Shown: piece by piece, positions 7,885 to 15,613 of the stretch
How positions within the stretch are numbered: the first letter of the stretch is position 1
Layout of the letters: every line of letters starts with the position of its first letter
Assembly: GCA_036960565.1 (NCBI GenBank)
Contig: JBALXQ010000013.1
Location: 1 to 64,000 of the forward strand
Reading direction: 5' to 3'
DNA length: 64,000 bases
From: Bermanella sp036960565
Lineage (GTDB): Bacteria > Pseudomonadota > Gammaproteobacteria > Pseudomonadales > Oceanobacteraceae
Notes under the pieces: generated by a model
Told to the model about the DNA's origin: nothing
What the model saw: only the letters and a program-made list of their open reading frames with translations
Database searches by the model: none
Program-made: the position numbers and the translations under genes

Positions 7885-9594
7885 ATGTATCTAGATGCTC
7901 AACTTGAATTGACGGTGGGTCAAGCTACCAATGCTGGTAAAAAGCATCAAAATGAAGACTGCATTGGCATGCGTATTCCTGATCAGCCTGCACTTACCAT
8001 TAAAGGTGTAGTGGCGGTCATTGCCGATGGTGTTAGTGCCGCTGAAGCTGGTAAGGAGGCCAGTGAAACCTGTGTTCGAAATTTCATTTCAGATTACTAC
8101 GGTACCCCAGATGCTTGGTCAGTTAAGACGGCGGGCCAAAAAATATTACTGGCGTTAAATCGTTGGTTGGTCGGGCAAAGTCAAATTAAAGGGCATGTGA
8201 GTACTTTAAGTGCTTTGATATTAAAATCTCAACAAGCTTATATTTTTCATGTGGGTGATACCCGCATATACAGGCTAAGAGACAACTATTTTGAGTGTTT
8301 GACCCAAGATCATTGCACAGCCATTAATAAAGATACTACTTATTTATCCCGTGCCATGGGCATGGATAGTCGTTTAGAAATGGATTATCGCCAAGTAGAG
8401 TTAGAGCAGGGCGATATATTCTTTTTAAGTACCGACGGCATTCATGATTATATTTCGGAAAAAAACATTCTAAGTATTATTCGGGAATATCCGGGTGATT
8501 TTGAAAGTAAATGTGCGCAGCTTATTACTGCCGCACTGGAATCAGGAAGTGAGGATAATTTAAGTTGTCAGTTGCTGCAGGTGGATTCCCTACCAAGCGC
8601 TAATTCTCAAGATATTTATAAAAAGCTATCTGACCTTAAGTTTCCGCCACCATTAGAAGTGGGACAGTCCTTAGACGGTTATCACGTTTTAAAAGAATTA
8701 CATGCCAGCCAACGCAGCCAAATTTATTTGGTTAAAGACAAGGAAGGCCGGCGCTTAATTATGAAAACCCCTTCATTAAATTATGAAGATGACCCCGCCT
8801 ATATAGAACGCTTTATATTAGAACAATGGATTGGCAGTCGTATAGACAGCCCCTACGTTGTTAAAATTGCTGATTCGCAGGGCCATAAATCTGCTTTATA
8901 TACCTTAATGGATTACGTGGACGGTATTACGTTAGAGCAGTGGATAAAAGAAAACCCCAAGCCAGATATTAATGAAGTAGTGCGTATAAGTGAGCTAGTT
9001 AGCCGCGGTTTACGTGCCTTTCATCGTAAGGATGTGCTGCATCAGGATATTAAGCCGGACAATATTATTCTTGATCGCGAAGGCATTCCTAGAATTATTG
9101 ATTTTGGTTCGTGTTTTGCTGCGGGTGTAGATGAAATTCAAACGCCGTTTGAGCGAGATCATGCGTTGGGGACGGCACTGTACAGTGCTCCTGAAACACG
9201 CTTTAGGCAGAAGAAAACTAAAAAATCAGATTTATTTAGCTTAGCCGTGGTGATTTATGAAATGCTTACTGGAAAAATGGCATTTGGTAAACAGTTGGAA
9301 AAACTAACAGACCAAAGAAAAGTAAATGCATTACGCTACCAAAGTGCTCTGAATCATAATCCGATGGTGCCTTATTGGATGAATGCGGCATTGGAAAAAG
9401 CACTGGCACCTCTGCCAGAACATCGCCAGCAAGCAATGTCAGAATTTATTTATGATTTAAAAACTCCTAATAAAAAATTTAGCTACAAGCGGTCGGTGCC
9501 TTTAATCGAGCGTGATCCTCTTAGGCTATGGCAAGCACTGGCCGTGGTACAAGGTATTGCTATTATTACACTGTTAAAGCTGTTTGTTTTTTAA
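7885..9594 (+). CDS. PP2C phosphatase / serine-threonine kinase fusion of nitrate assimilation loci
   Basis: The N-terminal half is a PP2C-type metal-dependent phosphatase with motifs NEDCIG (near 22), ADGVSAAE (46), HVGDTRIYRL (122), STDGIHD (181) and SEDN (221). The C-terminal half is a Hanks-type kinase with a degenerate glycine loop, lysine in LIMKTP (293), catalytic loop LHQDIKPDN (387, HQD instead of HRD) and DFG (404). It ends with one hydrophobic helix (about 548-569), which would anchor it to the membrane. The ATG at 7885 is chosen because AGGAGG lies five bases upstream and the PP2C fold begins just after it. An in-frame TTG at 7789 would add 32 residues. A similar kinase gene stands next to nasA and nirB in Pseudomonas aeruginosa, so a role in nitrate assimilation is likely. 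Its substrate is unknown. Confidence 0.88.
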   Translation: MYLDAQLELTVGQATNAGKKHQNEDCIGMRIPDQPALTIKGVVAVIADGVSAAEAGKEASETCVRNFISDYYGTPDAWSVKTAGQKILLALNRWLVGQSQIKGHVSTLSALILKSQQAYIFHVGDTRIYRLRDNYFECLTQDHCTAINKDTTYLSRAMGMDSRLEMDYRQVELEQGDIFFLSTDGIHDYISEKNILSIIREYPGDFESKCAQLITAALESGSEDNLSCQLLQVDSLPSANSQDIYKKLSDLKFPPPLEVGQSLDGYHVLKELHASQRSQIYLVKDKEGRRLIMKTPSLNYEDDPAYIERFILEQWIGSRIDSPYVVKIADSQGHKSALYTLMDYVDGITLEQWIKENPKPDINEVVRISELVSRGLRAFHRKDVLHQDIKPDNIILDREGIPRIIDFGSCFAAGVDEIQTPFERDHALGTALYSAPETRFRQKKTKKSDLFSLAVVIYEMLTGKMAFGKQLEKLTDQRKVNALRYQSALNHNPMVPYWMNAALEKALAPLPEHRQQAMSEFIYDLKTPNKKFSYKRSVPLIERDPLRLWQALAVVQGIAIITLLKLFVF

Positions 9595-9670
9595 ACAATT
9601 AAGTCGTGCTTTGGTGTATTAGTTATAGGCAAACGCTGTAAGCTAAATAAATAATACGCCTAGCGAGATA

Positions 9671-9712
9671 AAAGCCCAATAATCATAAAAAATATTATGT
9701 TTATTGGGCTTT
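9671..9712 (+). terminator. Intrinsic terminator after the phosphatase/kinase gene
   Basis: AAAGCCCAATAA (9671-9682) pairs with TTATTGGGCTTT (9701-9712), a 12-base perfect stem, followed by TGGGTTTTT. It lies 76 bases past the stop and separates the nitrate region from mpl. Confidence 0.75.
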
Positions 9713-9767
9713 TGGGTTTTTAATAGTCCCCAGTTTCGCGTATCTACTGGGAATAAAATTTAACATT

Positions 9768-11123
9768 ATGCATATTCATATTTTAGGTGTTTGCGGCACC
9801 TTCATGGGCAGCTTGGCCCAGTTAGCGGCCGCCCAGGGCCATAAAGTCACGGGCTCTGATCAAAACGTATATCCACCCATGAGCACTCAGCTTGAAAATG
9901 CAGGCATAGGTGTCATGTCGGGTTTTCACGCAGAACACTTACAACCCGCCCCTGATTTAGTCGTTATTGGTAATGCCATGAGTCGTGGTAATGAGGCGGT
10001 GGAGTATGTTTTGAATCGCCAAATTCCCTATACATCGGGGCCAGCTTATTTAGCGCAGCATATTCTTAAAGGCAAATGGGTCATGGCGGTGGCGGGCACC
10101 CATGGTAAAACCACCACCAGTAGTATGCTCACTTGGGTATTAGAGGATTGTGGGTTTAAACCGGGTTTCTTAATTGGTGGCGTGCCTAAAAATTTCGATG
10201 TGTCGGCTCGTTTAGGGGAAAGTGATTTCTTTGTGGTGGAAGCCGATGAATACGACAGCGCCTTTTTTGATAAGCGCTCTAAGTTTGTTCATTACCAAGG
10301 ACGAACTGTAATTTTGAATAATTTAGAATTTGATCATGCTGATATTTTCAAAGACATAGAGGCCATTAAGACTCAATTTCATCACTTGGTTCGCACTGTG
10401 CCAGGTGATGGCTTAATTATTTATCCTAAACAAGAAAAGCACATTAAAGATACTTTGGATCAAGGGTGCTGGACACCGGTTTCAATTATTGGTGAAGACT
10501 GGTGTTATCAGTTAATGGATAAAGCAGGATCGAAATTTAAGGTGCAGCATAAAGGCGTTGAGGCTGGCGAAGTTAATTGGCAGCAAACCGGTTTGCACAA
10601 TGTGATGAATGCCATTGCCTGTATTGCTGCGGCTTATCACGTGGGAATTCTGCCTAAAGATTCCATAAGTGCGCTAAACCGTTTTGAAGGTGTGAAGCGT
10701 CGCATGGAATTGGTAACTCAATCTCGCGGTGTGACCGTTTATGATGATTTTGCTCATCACCCCACCGCCATTAAAAGTACTCTGCAAGGGCTGAAGAACA
10801 GCGGCCAGTTTAAACGAATTTGGGCGGTGATAGAGCCAAGGTCTAACACTATGCGTATGGGTATTCACAAAAAAGCGTTGCCTGATTCTATTAGCGATAG
10901 TGACCAAGTTATTTGGTTTCAGCCGAAGGGCCTAGACTGGCAAATGGACGATGTGATTAACAACTGCAATAAAATAGAGCGAAAAGCCGTTTTGTTTGAT
11001 GACGTAGACGCTATAATCGCCCACCTTTTAGAGCACGCTACAGACGGCGATGCAGTGGTATTAATGAGTAACGGCGGCTTTGCCGGCATTCACCAAAAAC
11101 TGGCCGACGCTTTAAAAGCTTAA
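9768..11123 (+). CDS. mpl: UDP-MurNAc:tripeptide ligase Mpl
   Basis: A 451-residue Mur ligase. It opens MHIHILGVCGTFMGSLAQLA, the Mpl form of the N-terminal Rossmann motif, with the ATP loop GTHGKTTTSSML near residue 110 and the central YDDFAHHPTAI segment typical of Mpl. It rejoins L-Ala-gamma-D-Glu-meso-DAP recovered from wall turnover to UDP-MurNAc, a cytoplasmic recycling step. A small inverted repeat (CCCAGT 9729-9734 with ACTGGG 9746-9751) lies just ahead of the start. ubiX follows 47 bases downstream, probably in the same transcript. Confidence 0.95.
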   Translation: MHIHILGVCGTFMGSLAQLAAAQGHKVTGSDQNVYPPMSTQLENAGIGVMSGFHAEHLQPAPDLVVIGNAMSRGNEAVEYVLNRQIPYTSGPAYLAQHILKGKWVMAVAGTHGKTTTSSMLTWVLEDCGFKPGFLIGGVPKNFDVSARLGESDFFVVEADEYDSAFFDKRSKFVHYQGRTVILNNLEFDHADIFKDIEAIKTQFHHLVRTVPGDGLIIYPKQEKHIKDTLDQGCWTPVSIIGEDWCYQLMDKAGSKFKVQHKGVEAGEVNWQQTGLHNVMNAIACIAAAYHVGILPKDSISALNRFEGVKRRMELVTQSRGVTVYDDFAHHPTAIKSTLQGLKNSGQFKRIWAVIEPRSNTMRMGIHKKALPDSISDSDQVIWFQPKGLDWQMDDVINNCNKIERKAVLFDDVDAIIAHLLEHATDGDAVVLMSNGGFAGIHQKLADALKA

Positions 11124-11170
11124 CTAAGTTTAAACGCTGAATCATTGCTATGGATATGGGAGCGAGTTAC

Positions 11171-11785
11171 ATGACAGACAAACCGATTACTCTGGCCATA
11201 ACGGGCGCCTCCGGTGCGCCTTATGCTCTGCGTCTTTTGCAATGCTTAGTAGCGGCCAAGTGCACGGTTTATGTCTTGGTGAGTAAAGCGGCCCAGGTGG
11301 TTTTGGCCACTGAAACACGCCTTAAATTACCAGGCTCCACAGAAAAAATGCAAAGCCATTTAACAGAAGTCTTTAATGCGCAAGAGGGCCAAATTAAAGT
11401 ATTTGGCCGCGAGCAATGGTTTGCGCCAGTGGCCAGTGGTTCAGGGCGTAACGGCCCGATGGTGGTGTGTCCATGCAGTACCGGTACTTTGTCGGCTATT
11501 GCCACCGGTGCCAGTAATAATCTTATTGAGCGCGCGGCTGATGTGGCCATTAAAGAAAAGCGTTCGCTTATTTTAGTGATCCGAGAAACCCCTTTCAGCG
11601 CCATCCATCTTGAAAATATGCTGAGGCTCGCCAACTTAGGGGTGACCATCATGCCTGCCAGCCCTGGGTTTTATCATGACCCCAAGTCGATGGATGACTT
11701 AGTGGACTTTATGGTGGCGCGTATTTTGACCCATCTAGGTATTGAGCAAGAGCTTATGCCTTTTTGGGGTGAAAAGAACAAATGA
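11171..11785 (+). CDS. ubiX: Flavin prenyltransferase UbiX
   Basis: Makes the prenylated FMN cofactor required by the UbiD decarboxylase in ubiquinone synthesis. Visible family motifs are ITGASGAPYALRLL at the N-terminus, CPCSTGTLSAIATGASNNL in the middle and IMPASPGFY near the end. The ATG at 11171 is preferred over the in-frame ATG at 11150 because GGGAG at 11158-11162 is well placed for it and because UbiX proteins normally begin within a few residues of the ITGASGA motif. About 204 residues, the usual size. Confidence 0.93.
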   Translation: MTDKPITLAITGASGAPYALRLLQCLVAAKCTVYVLVSKAAQVVLATETRLKLPGSTEKMQSHLTEVFNAQEGQIKVFGREQWFAPVASGSGRNGPMVVCPCSTGTLSAIATGASNNLIERAADVAIKEKRSLILVIRETPFSAIHLENMLRLANLGVTIMPASPGFYHDPKSMDDLVDFMVARILTHLGIEQELMPFWGEKNK

Positions 11786-11787
11786 GA

Positions 11788-11810
11788 ATTCGGCCATACC
11801 CTGGCCGAAT
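11788..11810 (+). terminator. Hairpin after ubiX
   Basis: ATTCGGCCA (11788-11796) pairs perfectly with TGGCCGAAT (11802-11810) across a five-base loop, directly after the ubiX stop. No T-run follows, so read-through into the next gene is possible. Confidence 0.5.
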
Positions 11811-11848
11811 AGGAAAATATTTAAAAAGCGTGAGATAGGAAGTAGTAA

Positions 11849-12184
11849 ATGAAATTGACTGAACGTGATATTAAAATAGCCATAGTGGCGGCCTTACTGG
11901 CTTTTACTGTGTCTGTTGTCTTGTTAGATATGAAAGGCTACATTAAGCACACAGGGTCTGATGAGGCTTCTGTTGTTGAGGAGTTTAAGCTGTTGGCGGT
12001 AGGCGCAGAAGAATTGACTCGAGTGTCGTCTAAGTCTGCGAATAAAGAAGCGTTTTGTGCCGATGGCCATTTGTTGATTCGTCCGCAAAAAAATAACAGC
12101 GGTAATGCCGTAGCCGGGCTATTGGTGGATGCTAAAAATCGTACCATTCCATGCTCCACTGAGTTGCCCGCCCCTGGTATGTAA
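11849..12184 (+). CDS. Small membrane-anchored protein of unknown function
   Basis: A 111-residue protein I do not recognise. A basic N-terminus is followed by one hydrophobic segment (about residues 10-26), so it should be anchored in the inner membrane with the remainder in the periplasm. The rest is soluble, with two cysteines (in EAFCADG and TIPCSTE) that could form a disulfide outside the cytoplasm. AGGAAG six bases ahead of the ATG supports translation. A perfect 12-base palindrome GGCCGTACGGCC (12186-12197) directly follows the stop. Confidence 0.7.
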   Translation: MKLTERDIKIAIVAALLAFTVSVVLLDMKGYIKHTGSDEASVVEEFKLLAVGAEELTRVSSKSANKEAFCADGHLLIRPQKNNSGNAVAGLLVDAKNRTIPCSTELPAPGM

Positions 12185-12385
12185 TGGCCGTACGGCCTCT
12201 GCAGTGCACAAGTATGGGGCCAACGAAGTCTGGTGCGGCGTAACATAACCAATCTTTCGCACCATGATTAAGCCTATGGCGTGAACAAGGGTAATAACTG
12301 GCCTAGTTACTTGATTTTTCATTTTTGGCTCTTACAATCCCTAGCTTAAATGGATTTAGTCAGTCAGCAGTAGAAGCTTAACTTA

Positions 12386-12595
12386 ATGAAAAATAACAAT
12401 AATAAAGAATTACAAACTAAGTTGGGGCGAGAGATTTGGCTGTTTGAGCAGTGGCTTTGCTCAATTGAAGGTCAGGTTGGTGATACCCAAGAGCGCATAC
12501 GCAGCGCATACCGCGAGTGTATTAGCATCCGTCAGCATCAACTAGATGAGCTCGTGAACGGAAATATCCCCACATTAACTGAAGTCACTTGCTAG
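12386..12595 (+). CDS. Small hypothetical protein
   Basis: A 69-residue frame with a protein-like, mainly helical composition (Glu, Gln, Arg, Leu) and one possible coiled region in the middle (GREIWLFEQWLCSIEGQVGD then ERIRSAYRECISIR). I do not recognise a family. No clear ribosome site precedes the ATG, so the call depends on composition only. It lies between two other small genes on the same strand. Confidence 0.5.
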   Translation: MKNNNNKELQTKLGREIWLFEQWLCSIEGQVGDTQERIRSAYRECISIRQHQLDELVNGNIPTLTEVTC

Positions 12596-12677
12596 GCCTG
12601 GTTAGGAATTTCCTTTATAGCCTGTTAAGCTTATAAAAAATAATAACAAATAAGCATTTTAGTGCAGGTACACTCTC

Positions 12678-13340
12678 ATGGGTAAATTAGCCTTTTTCTT
12701 AATATCCTTTGGGATGTTGGGTTTAATTAGTTCCTATTCTCAAGCAAAAGAAATTGATTCTGATGCCGATGGCATCTCTGACCGCTTCGAACGCCTATTA
12801 AAAACCGACCCCAAAAATGCTAATAGTAAACCCGATGATTTAGATGCGGATGGTATTCCCGATGGATTTGATTTAGACATTGATGGTGATGGCGTTAATA
12901 ACTGGCAAGACCCCTTTCCCCGCAATGCCCAAGAATCAGCCGATGCCGATAAAGATGGAGTAGGTGATAGCCAGGATAACGACAGCGATGGCGATGGATT
13001 TAGCAATAGCGATGAAAAAGCCGCTGGGACCAATGCGTTTAATAAAAACAGCTTTCCTGACAAAGTTGGTCCAGCCTTGCATGTAGTCGAGATGGAAGAG
13101 CACAGTGATGAGCGCATCGTCCATATTCGGGGTATGGCTTTTGATAGCGGTATGGGGATAAAAAAGGTTCAAGTGGTGAATGAAGATGGTGATATTTTCA
13201 TGGGCTTTTTCGAATACACCACCCACTTTAATGTGAAAGTTCGACTAAATCGGGGTGATAATGAATTGCAGGTGGCCGCATTTGATAGTGCCAACAATGT
13301 TAGTCGCCAATTTGTGAATATCAATTACCGCGCTAAGTAA
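12678..13340 (+). CDS. Secreted protein with thrombospondin type-3-like calcium repeats
   Basis: 220 residues. It starts with a signal peptide ending near SYSQA (residue 23), then five or six Asp-rich calcium-binding repeats: DSDADGISD, DLDADGIPDGFD, DIDGDGVNNWQD, DADKDGVGDSQD and DSDGDGFSNSDE (about 27-115). The C-terminal 90 residues look like an Ig-like or bacterial cadherin-type beta domain ending in DNELQVAAFDSANNVSRQF. The likely location is periplasm or cell surface. No sorting signal is visible. The function is unknown; adhesion or calcium-dependent structure is inference from the family. A terminator shared with the convergent gene follows. Confidence 0.8.
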   Translation: MGKLAFFLISFGMLGLISSYSQAKEIDSDADGISDRFERLLKTDPKNANSKPDDLDADGIPDGFDLDIDGDGVNNWQDPFPRNAQESADADKDGVGDSQDNDSDGDGFSNSDEKAAGTNAFNKNSFPDKVGPALHVVEMEEHSDERIVHIRGMAFDSGMGIKKVQVVNEDGDIFMGFFEYTTHFNVKVRLNRGDNELQVAAFDSANNVSRQFVNINYRAK

Positions 13341-13424
13341 CACTTTCTTAAACAAACTTATTCTAAGCCCTACGGAATCATTGGCTAAGCTAAAGATAAC
13401 GCTTTTAGCCGCACCCTAGGCATG

Positions 13425-13466
13425 AAAAAGGCGGTAGCTCTTTAATTTGGAGAGCTTCGCCTTTTT
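13425..13466. terminator. Bidirectional terminator
   Basis: AAAAAGGCG (13425-13433) pairs with CGCCTTTTT (13458-13466), with a second inner pairing AGCTCT/AGAGCT. The A-run and T-run flanks suit both strands. It separates the calcium-repeat gene (+) from the convergent GGDEF-like gene (-). Confidence 0.85.
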
Positions 13467-13479
13467 CCTTTTTATTCCC

Positions 13480-14457
13480 CTAATGATTAAAAGCCAGCAT
13501 TCTCAATGTCATTTGCTGCTGATTGTGAACCTGCTCGCTAGCCCGTTGTAAAAAATCTTCTGCATTTTCGTTGTTTTTTAGTGTGGCTAGGCCGGTATTT
13601 AATTGCAGTTCACCCACATCTCCCCAGTGTATTTCATCAAGGTGCTGCTGCAGACGCTCTCTCAATACCATAACGCCCTCCATCGGACAGTTGGGCAAAA
13701 GAATGTAAAAAGTACCTTTGCCATTATAAAAAATTTCATCCCCAGCTCTTAATAAAGTGACTAACTTAATACGAAACTCTTTTAGTACTTTGACGCTAAT
13801 GTCGCGGCCATGAATTTCTAGAATTTGCTGGTAGTCATCTATGCTCATGGCAAATAGGGATAGGGTTCGGTTGGTAACCAAGCTACGTGATATTTCTTGA
13901 TTGAGCATGCTTAATAAAAACCGACTGTTGTAAGCACCCGATTGGTAATCTGTAACGGCCAGCTCCAATAGTCTTTTTTGCTTTTCGGTATTGAGGTAAG
14001 CGTAACAAAGGGAGCAGCTGTCAATTAGTATGTAAATTAACATAAGGCGAAAGCAAACTTGGAAATCATAAATTATAATAAGTTGGGAGAAACTGCTAAA
14101 AAGCATGGTGATATTTAATGCAAAAGCCCAGGACAAGGGCAGCGAAAAATAGGCGAAAATAGGAAAAGTATAAATCCAGTATATGGTTAAGTCGGGCTGA
14201 AAACTTAACTGGTATTGCATAAGCAAGGCCAGCGAAGTGAGTGTAAATACATTAATGTATTTTCCGTAAGCCTGATTACGATTCATATTGGAAAAAATTG
14301 CAGCGAAGCTTAATACCGCAATGCTCACCAAGTTTATTAATAAAATATCATAATGTCCGAACCAATAATGAGTGATGCTCAATAGAATGCTGGCCAGAGC
14401 ATAGACTGCGTATAGCAGTGTCAGTGCAGGGCCTTTTTCCATACTAATGGAAAACAT
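13480..14457 (-). CDS. Membrane protein with degenerate GGDEF domain (downstream of pair)
   Basis: About 325 residues. The N-terminal 150 residues contain roughly six hydrophobic helices and the C-terminal half is a GGDEF-type fold. The usual substrate/metal motif DxLTGLYNRR appears as DYQSGAYNSRF, and the GGDEF signature is replaced by YNGKGTFYILLP, so diguanylate cyclase activity is unlikely. The start at 14457 is chosen because CAGGAG lies seven bases ahead on this strand. This gives a 14-base overlap with the upstream gene and so translational coupling. It could act as a c-di-GMP or GTP sensor, or as a partner of its neighbour. Confidence 0.75.
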   Translation of the reverse strand: MFSISMEKGPALTLLYAVYALASILLSITHYWFGHYDILLINLVSIAVLSFAAIFSNMNRNQAYGKYINVFTLTSLALLMQYQLSFQPDLTIYWIYTFPIFAYFSLPLSWAFALNITMLFSSFSQLIIIYDFQVCFRLMLIYILIDSCSLCYAYLNTEKQKRLLELAVTDYQSGAYNSRFLLSMLNQEISRSLVTNRTLSLFAMSIDDYQQILEIHGRDISVKVLKEFRIKLVTLLRAGDEIFYNGKGTFYILLPNCPMEGVMVLRERLQQHLDEIHWGDVGELQLNTGLATLKNNENAEDFLQRASEQVHNQQQMTLRMLAFNH

Positions 14458-15364
14458 AAGCACACTCCTGTCTGGCGGTATCAATGAGGGTATTGGCGGT
14501 GTCACCTACATTTAAGCTGGCTAACCCTACCTGTATATTCTTTTTATATTTAGAGGCCGGTATATCTTCTAGCATCGCGCGCGCTTTATTCAGTGCCTCA
14601 TGGGAAGCTGTGTGGGGTAATATCACGGCAAAGTCATCAAAGTGTAAGCGGTAATAGCGATCAAATGGACGCAGGTCGGCATTTATTGCATTGGATATAT
14701 GCTGCAAAAAAGCGATGGGCACGCGTCTATAATTGGTAGTGTTGGGTTGCAACTGAATGTACATCAGTAATAACCCGGTGCCTTCTCTTTCTGCTCTGGT
14801 AATTTCTGTGGTGAGGGTGGGTCGCAGAAATTTTTCTTTTTGTGCGCCTGTATCGGCATCCTTACTAATTAAAGGTTCTAACAATTGGTTGGTTCGGGAT
14901 TTTACAATGGCTAAAAATATCGCCACAAAGGTGATAATGGCCAGACAGAAAAATATTTGCGGCTGCTGCAACGGTTTTGCAAAGCTGTAGAGGATGTAGA
15001 TGGCAAGAGGTAAGTACATAATTAGCAATAACGCTGCGTGACGCATGGGGAAAAGAAAAAAAGCCGCGATAGGAAAGAAAAAAATCCAGTAAAGATTATC
15101 ACTATGACCGTAGTCGCAGACAATAAATATGAAACCTGCCAACAGCAGCATGTAAAGCCACTTTAAATAAAACGTTTTGGGTTTTCTTTTTAATCTGGCC
15201 ATGTATAAACCGTTGATTGCCAAGATGGTGGCCAATGACCCGATGATAAAGGTAATGACAAAATTGAATGCCAAGTAATTAAGGTAAGCCAGTAAGCACA
15301 GGGTAATGACCGTTACTAAGTTGTAGGCAAATTTGGCATGGCTTATTTTCAAAGGTGTGAGCAT
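14444..15364 (-). CDS. Membrane protein with degenerate GGDEF domain (upstream of pair)
   Basis: About 306 residues, built like its downstream neighbour: a hydrophobic N-terminal half with about six helices and a GGDEF-like C-terminal half. The signature region reads YRLHFDDFAVILP instead of RxGGDEF, and the usual active-site segment is SKDADTGAQKEKF, so catalysis looks lost. The ATG at 15364 (MLTPLKISH) is preferred over a GTG at 15403. The two genes appear to be diverged duplicates kept as a co-translated pair. The shared region with proA carries divergent promoters. Confidence 0.72.
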   Translation of the reverse strand: MLTPLKISHAKFAYNLVTVITLCLLAYLNYLAFNFVITFIIGSLATILAINGLYMARLKRKPKTFYLKWLYMLLLAGFIFIVCDYGHSDNLYWIFFFPIAAFFLFPMRHAALLLIMYLPLAIYILYSFAKPLQQPQIFFCLAIITFVAIFLAIVKSRTNQLLEPLISKDADTGAQKEKFLRPTLTTEITRAEREGTGLLLMYIQLQPNTTNYRRVPIAFLQHISNAINADLRPFDRYYRLHFDDFAVILPHTASHEALNKARAMLEDIPASKYKKNIQVGLASLNVGDTANTLIDTARQECAYVFH

Positions 15365-15476
15365 TGCGAACCTGTTTTCCGTTTCAAATAGTCGAGGTAA
15401 CACTGGCCTGTGTAGAGCTTAATTACTGATAGATCCTGTCGAGCTTTAGGTAGTGCACGCTTTTGTGCCACATCTT

Positions 15477-15506
15477 TTGGTCAGTCCCTCTTTAAAAGGG
15501 TATAAT
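15477..15506 (+). promoter_or_regulatory. Probable sigma-70 promoter of the proA operon
   Basis: TTGGTC (15477-15482) and TATAAT (15501-15506) are 18 bases apart. Downstream, before the gene, a hairpin GTGAGT/ACTCAC (15563-15579) lies inside an outer pairing ATGAAG/CTTCAT (15548-15591), giving a structured leader. Confidence 0.65.
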
Positions 15507-15613
15507 CGCCCAAATATATCTTCTTAACTATAAATTCTTAAAATACCATGAAGCCAAGTCTTGTGAGTATAAAACTCACTATTGTCTTCATAATAGACCG
15601 TTAGGTGTCATTA

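Noticed and set aside
13430..13438. GGCGGTAGC, resembling the ops element used by RfaH
   Set aside because: It forms part of a bidirectional terminator between two unrelated genes, far from the exopolysaccharide operon, and the next bases do not fit the full ops consensus.
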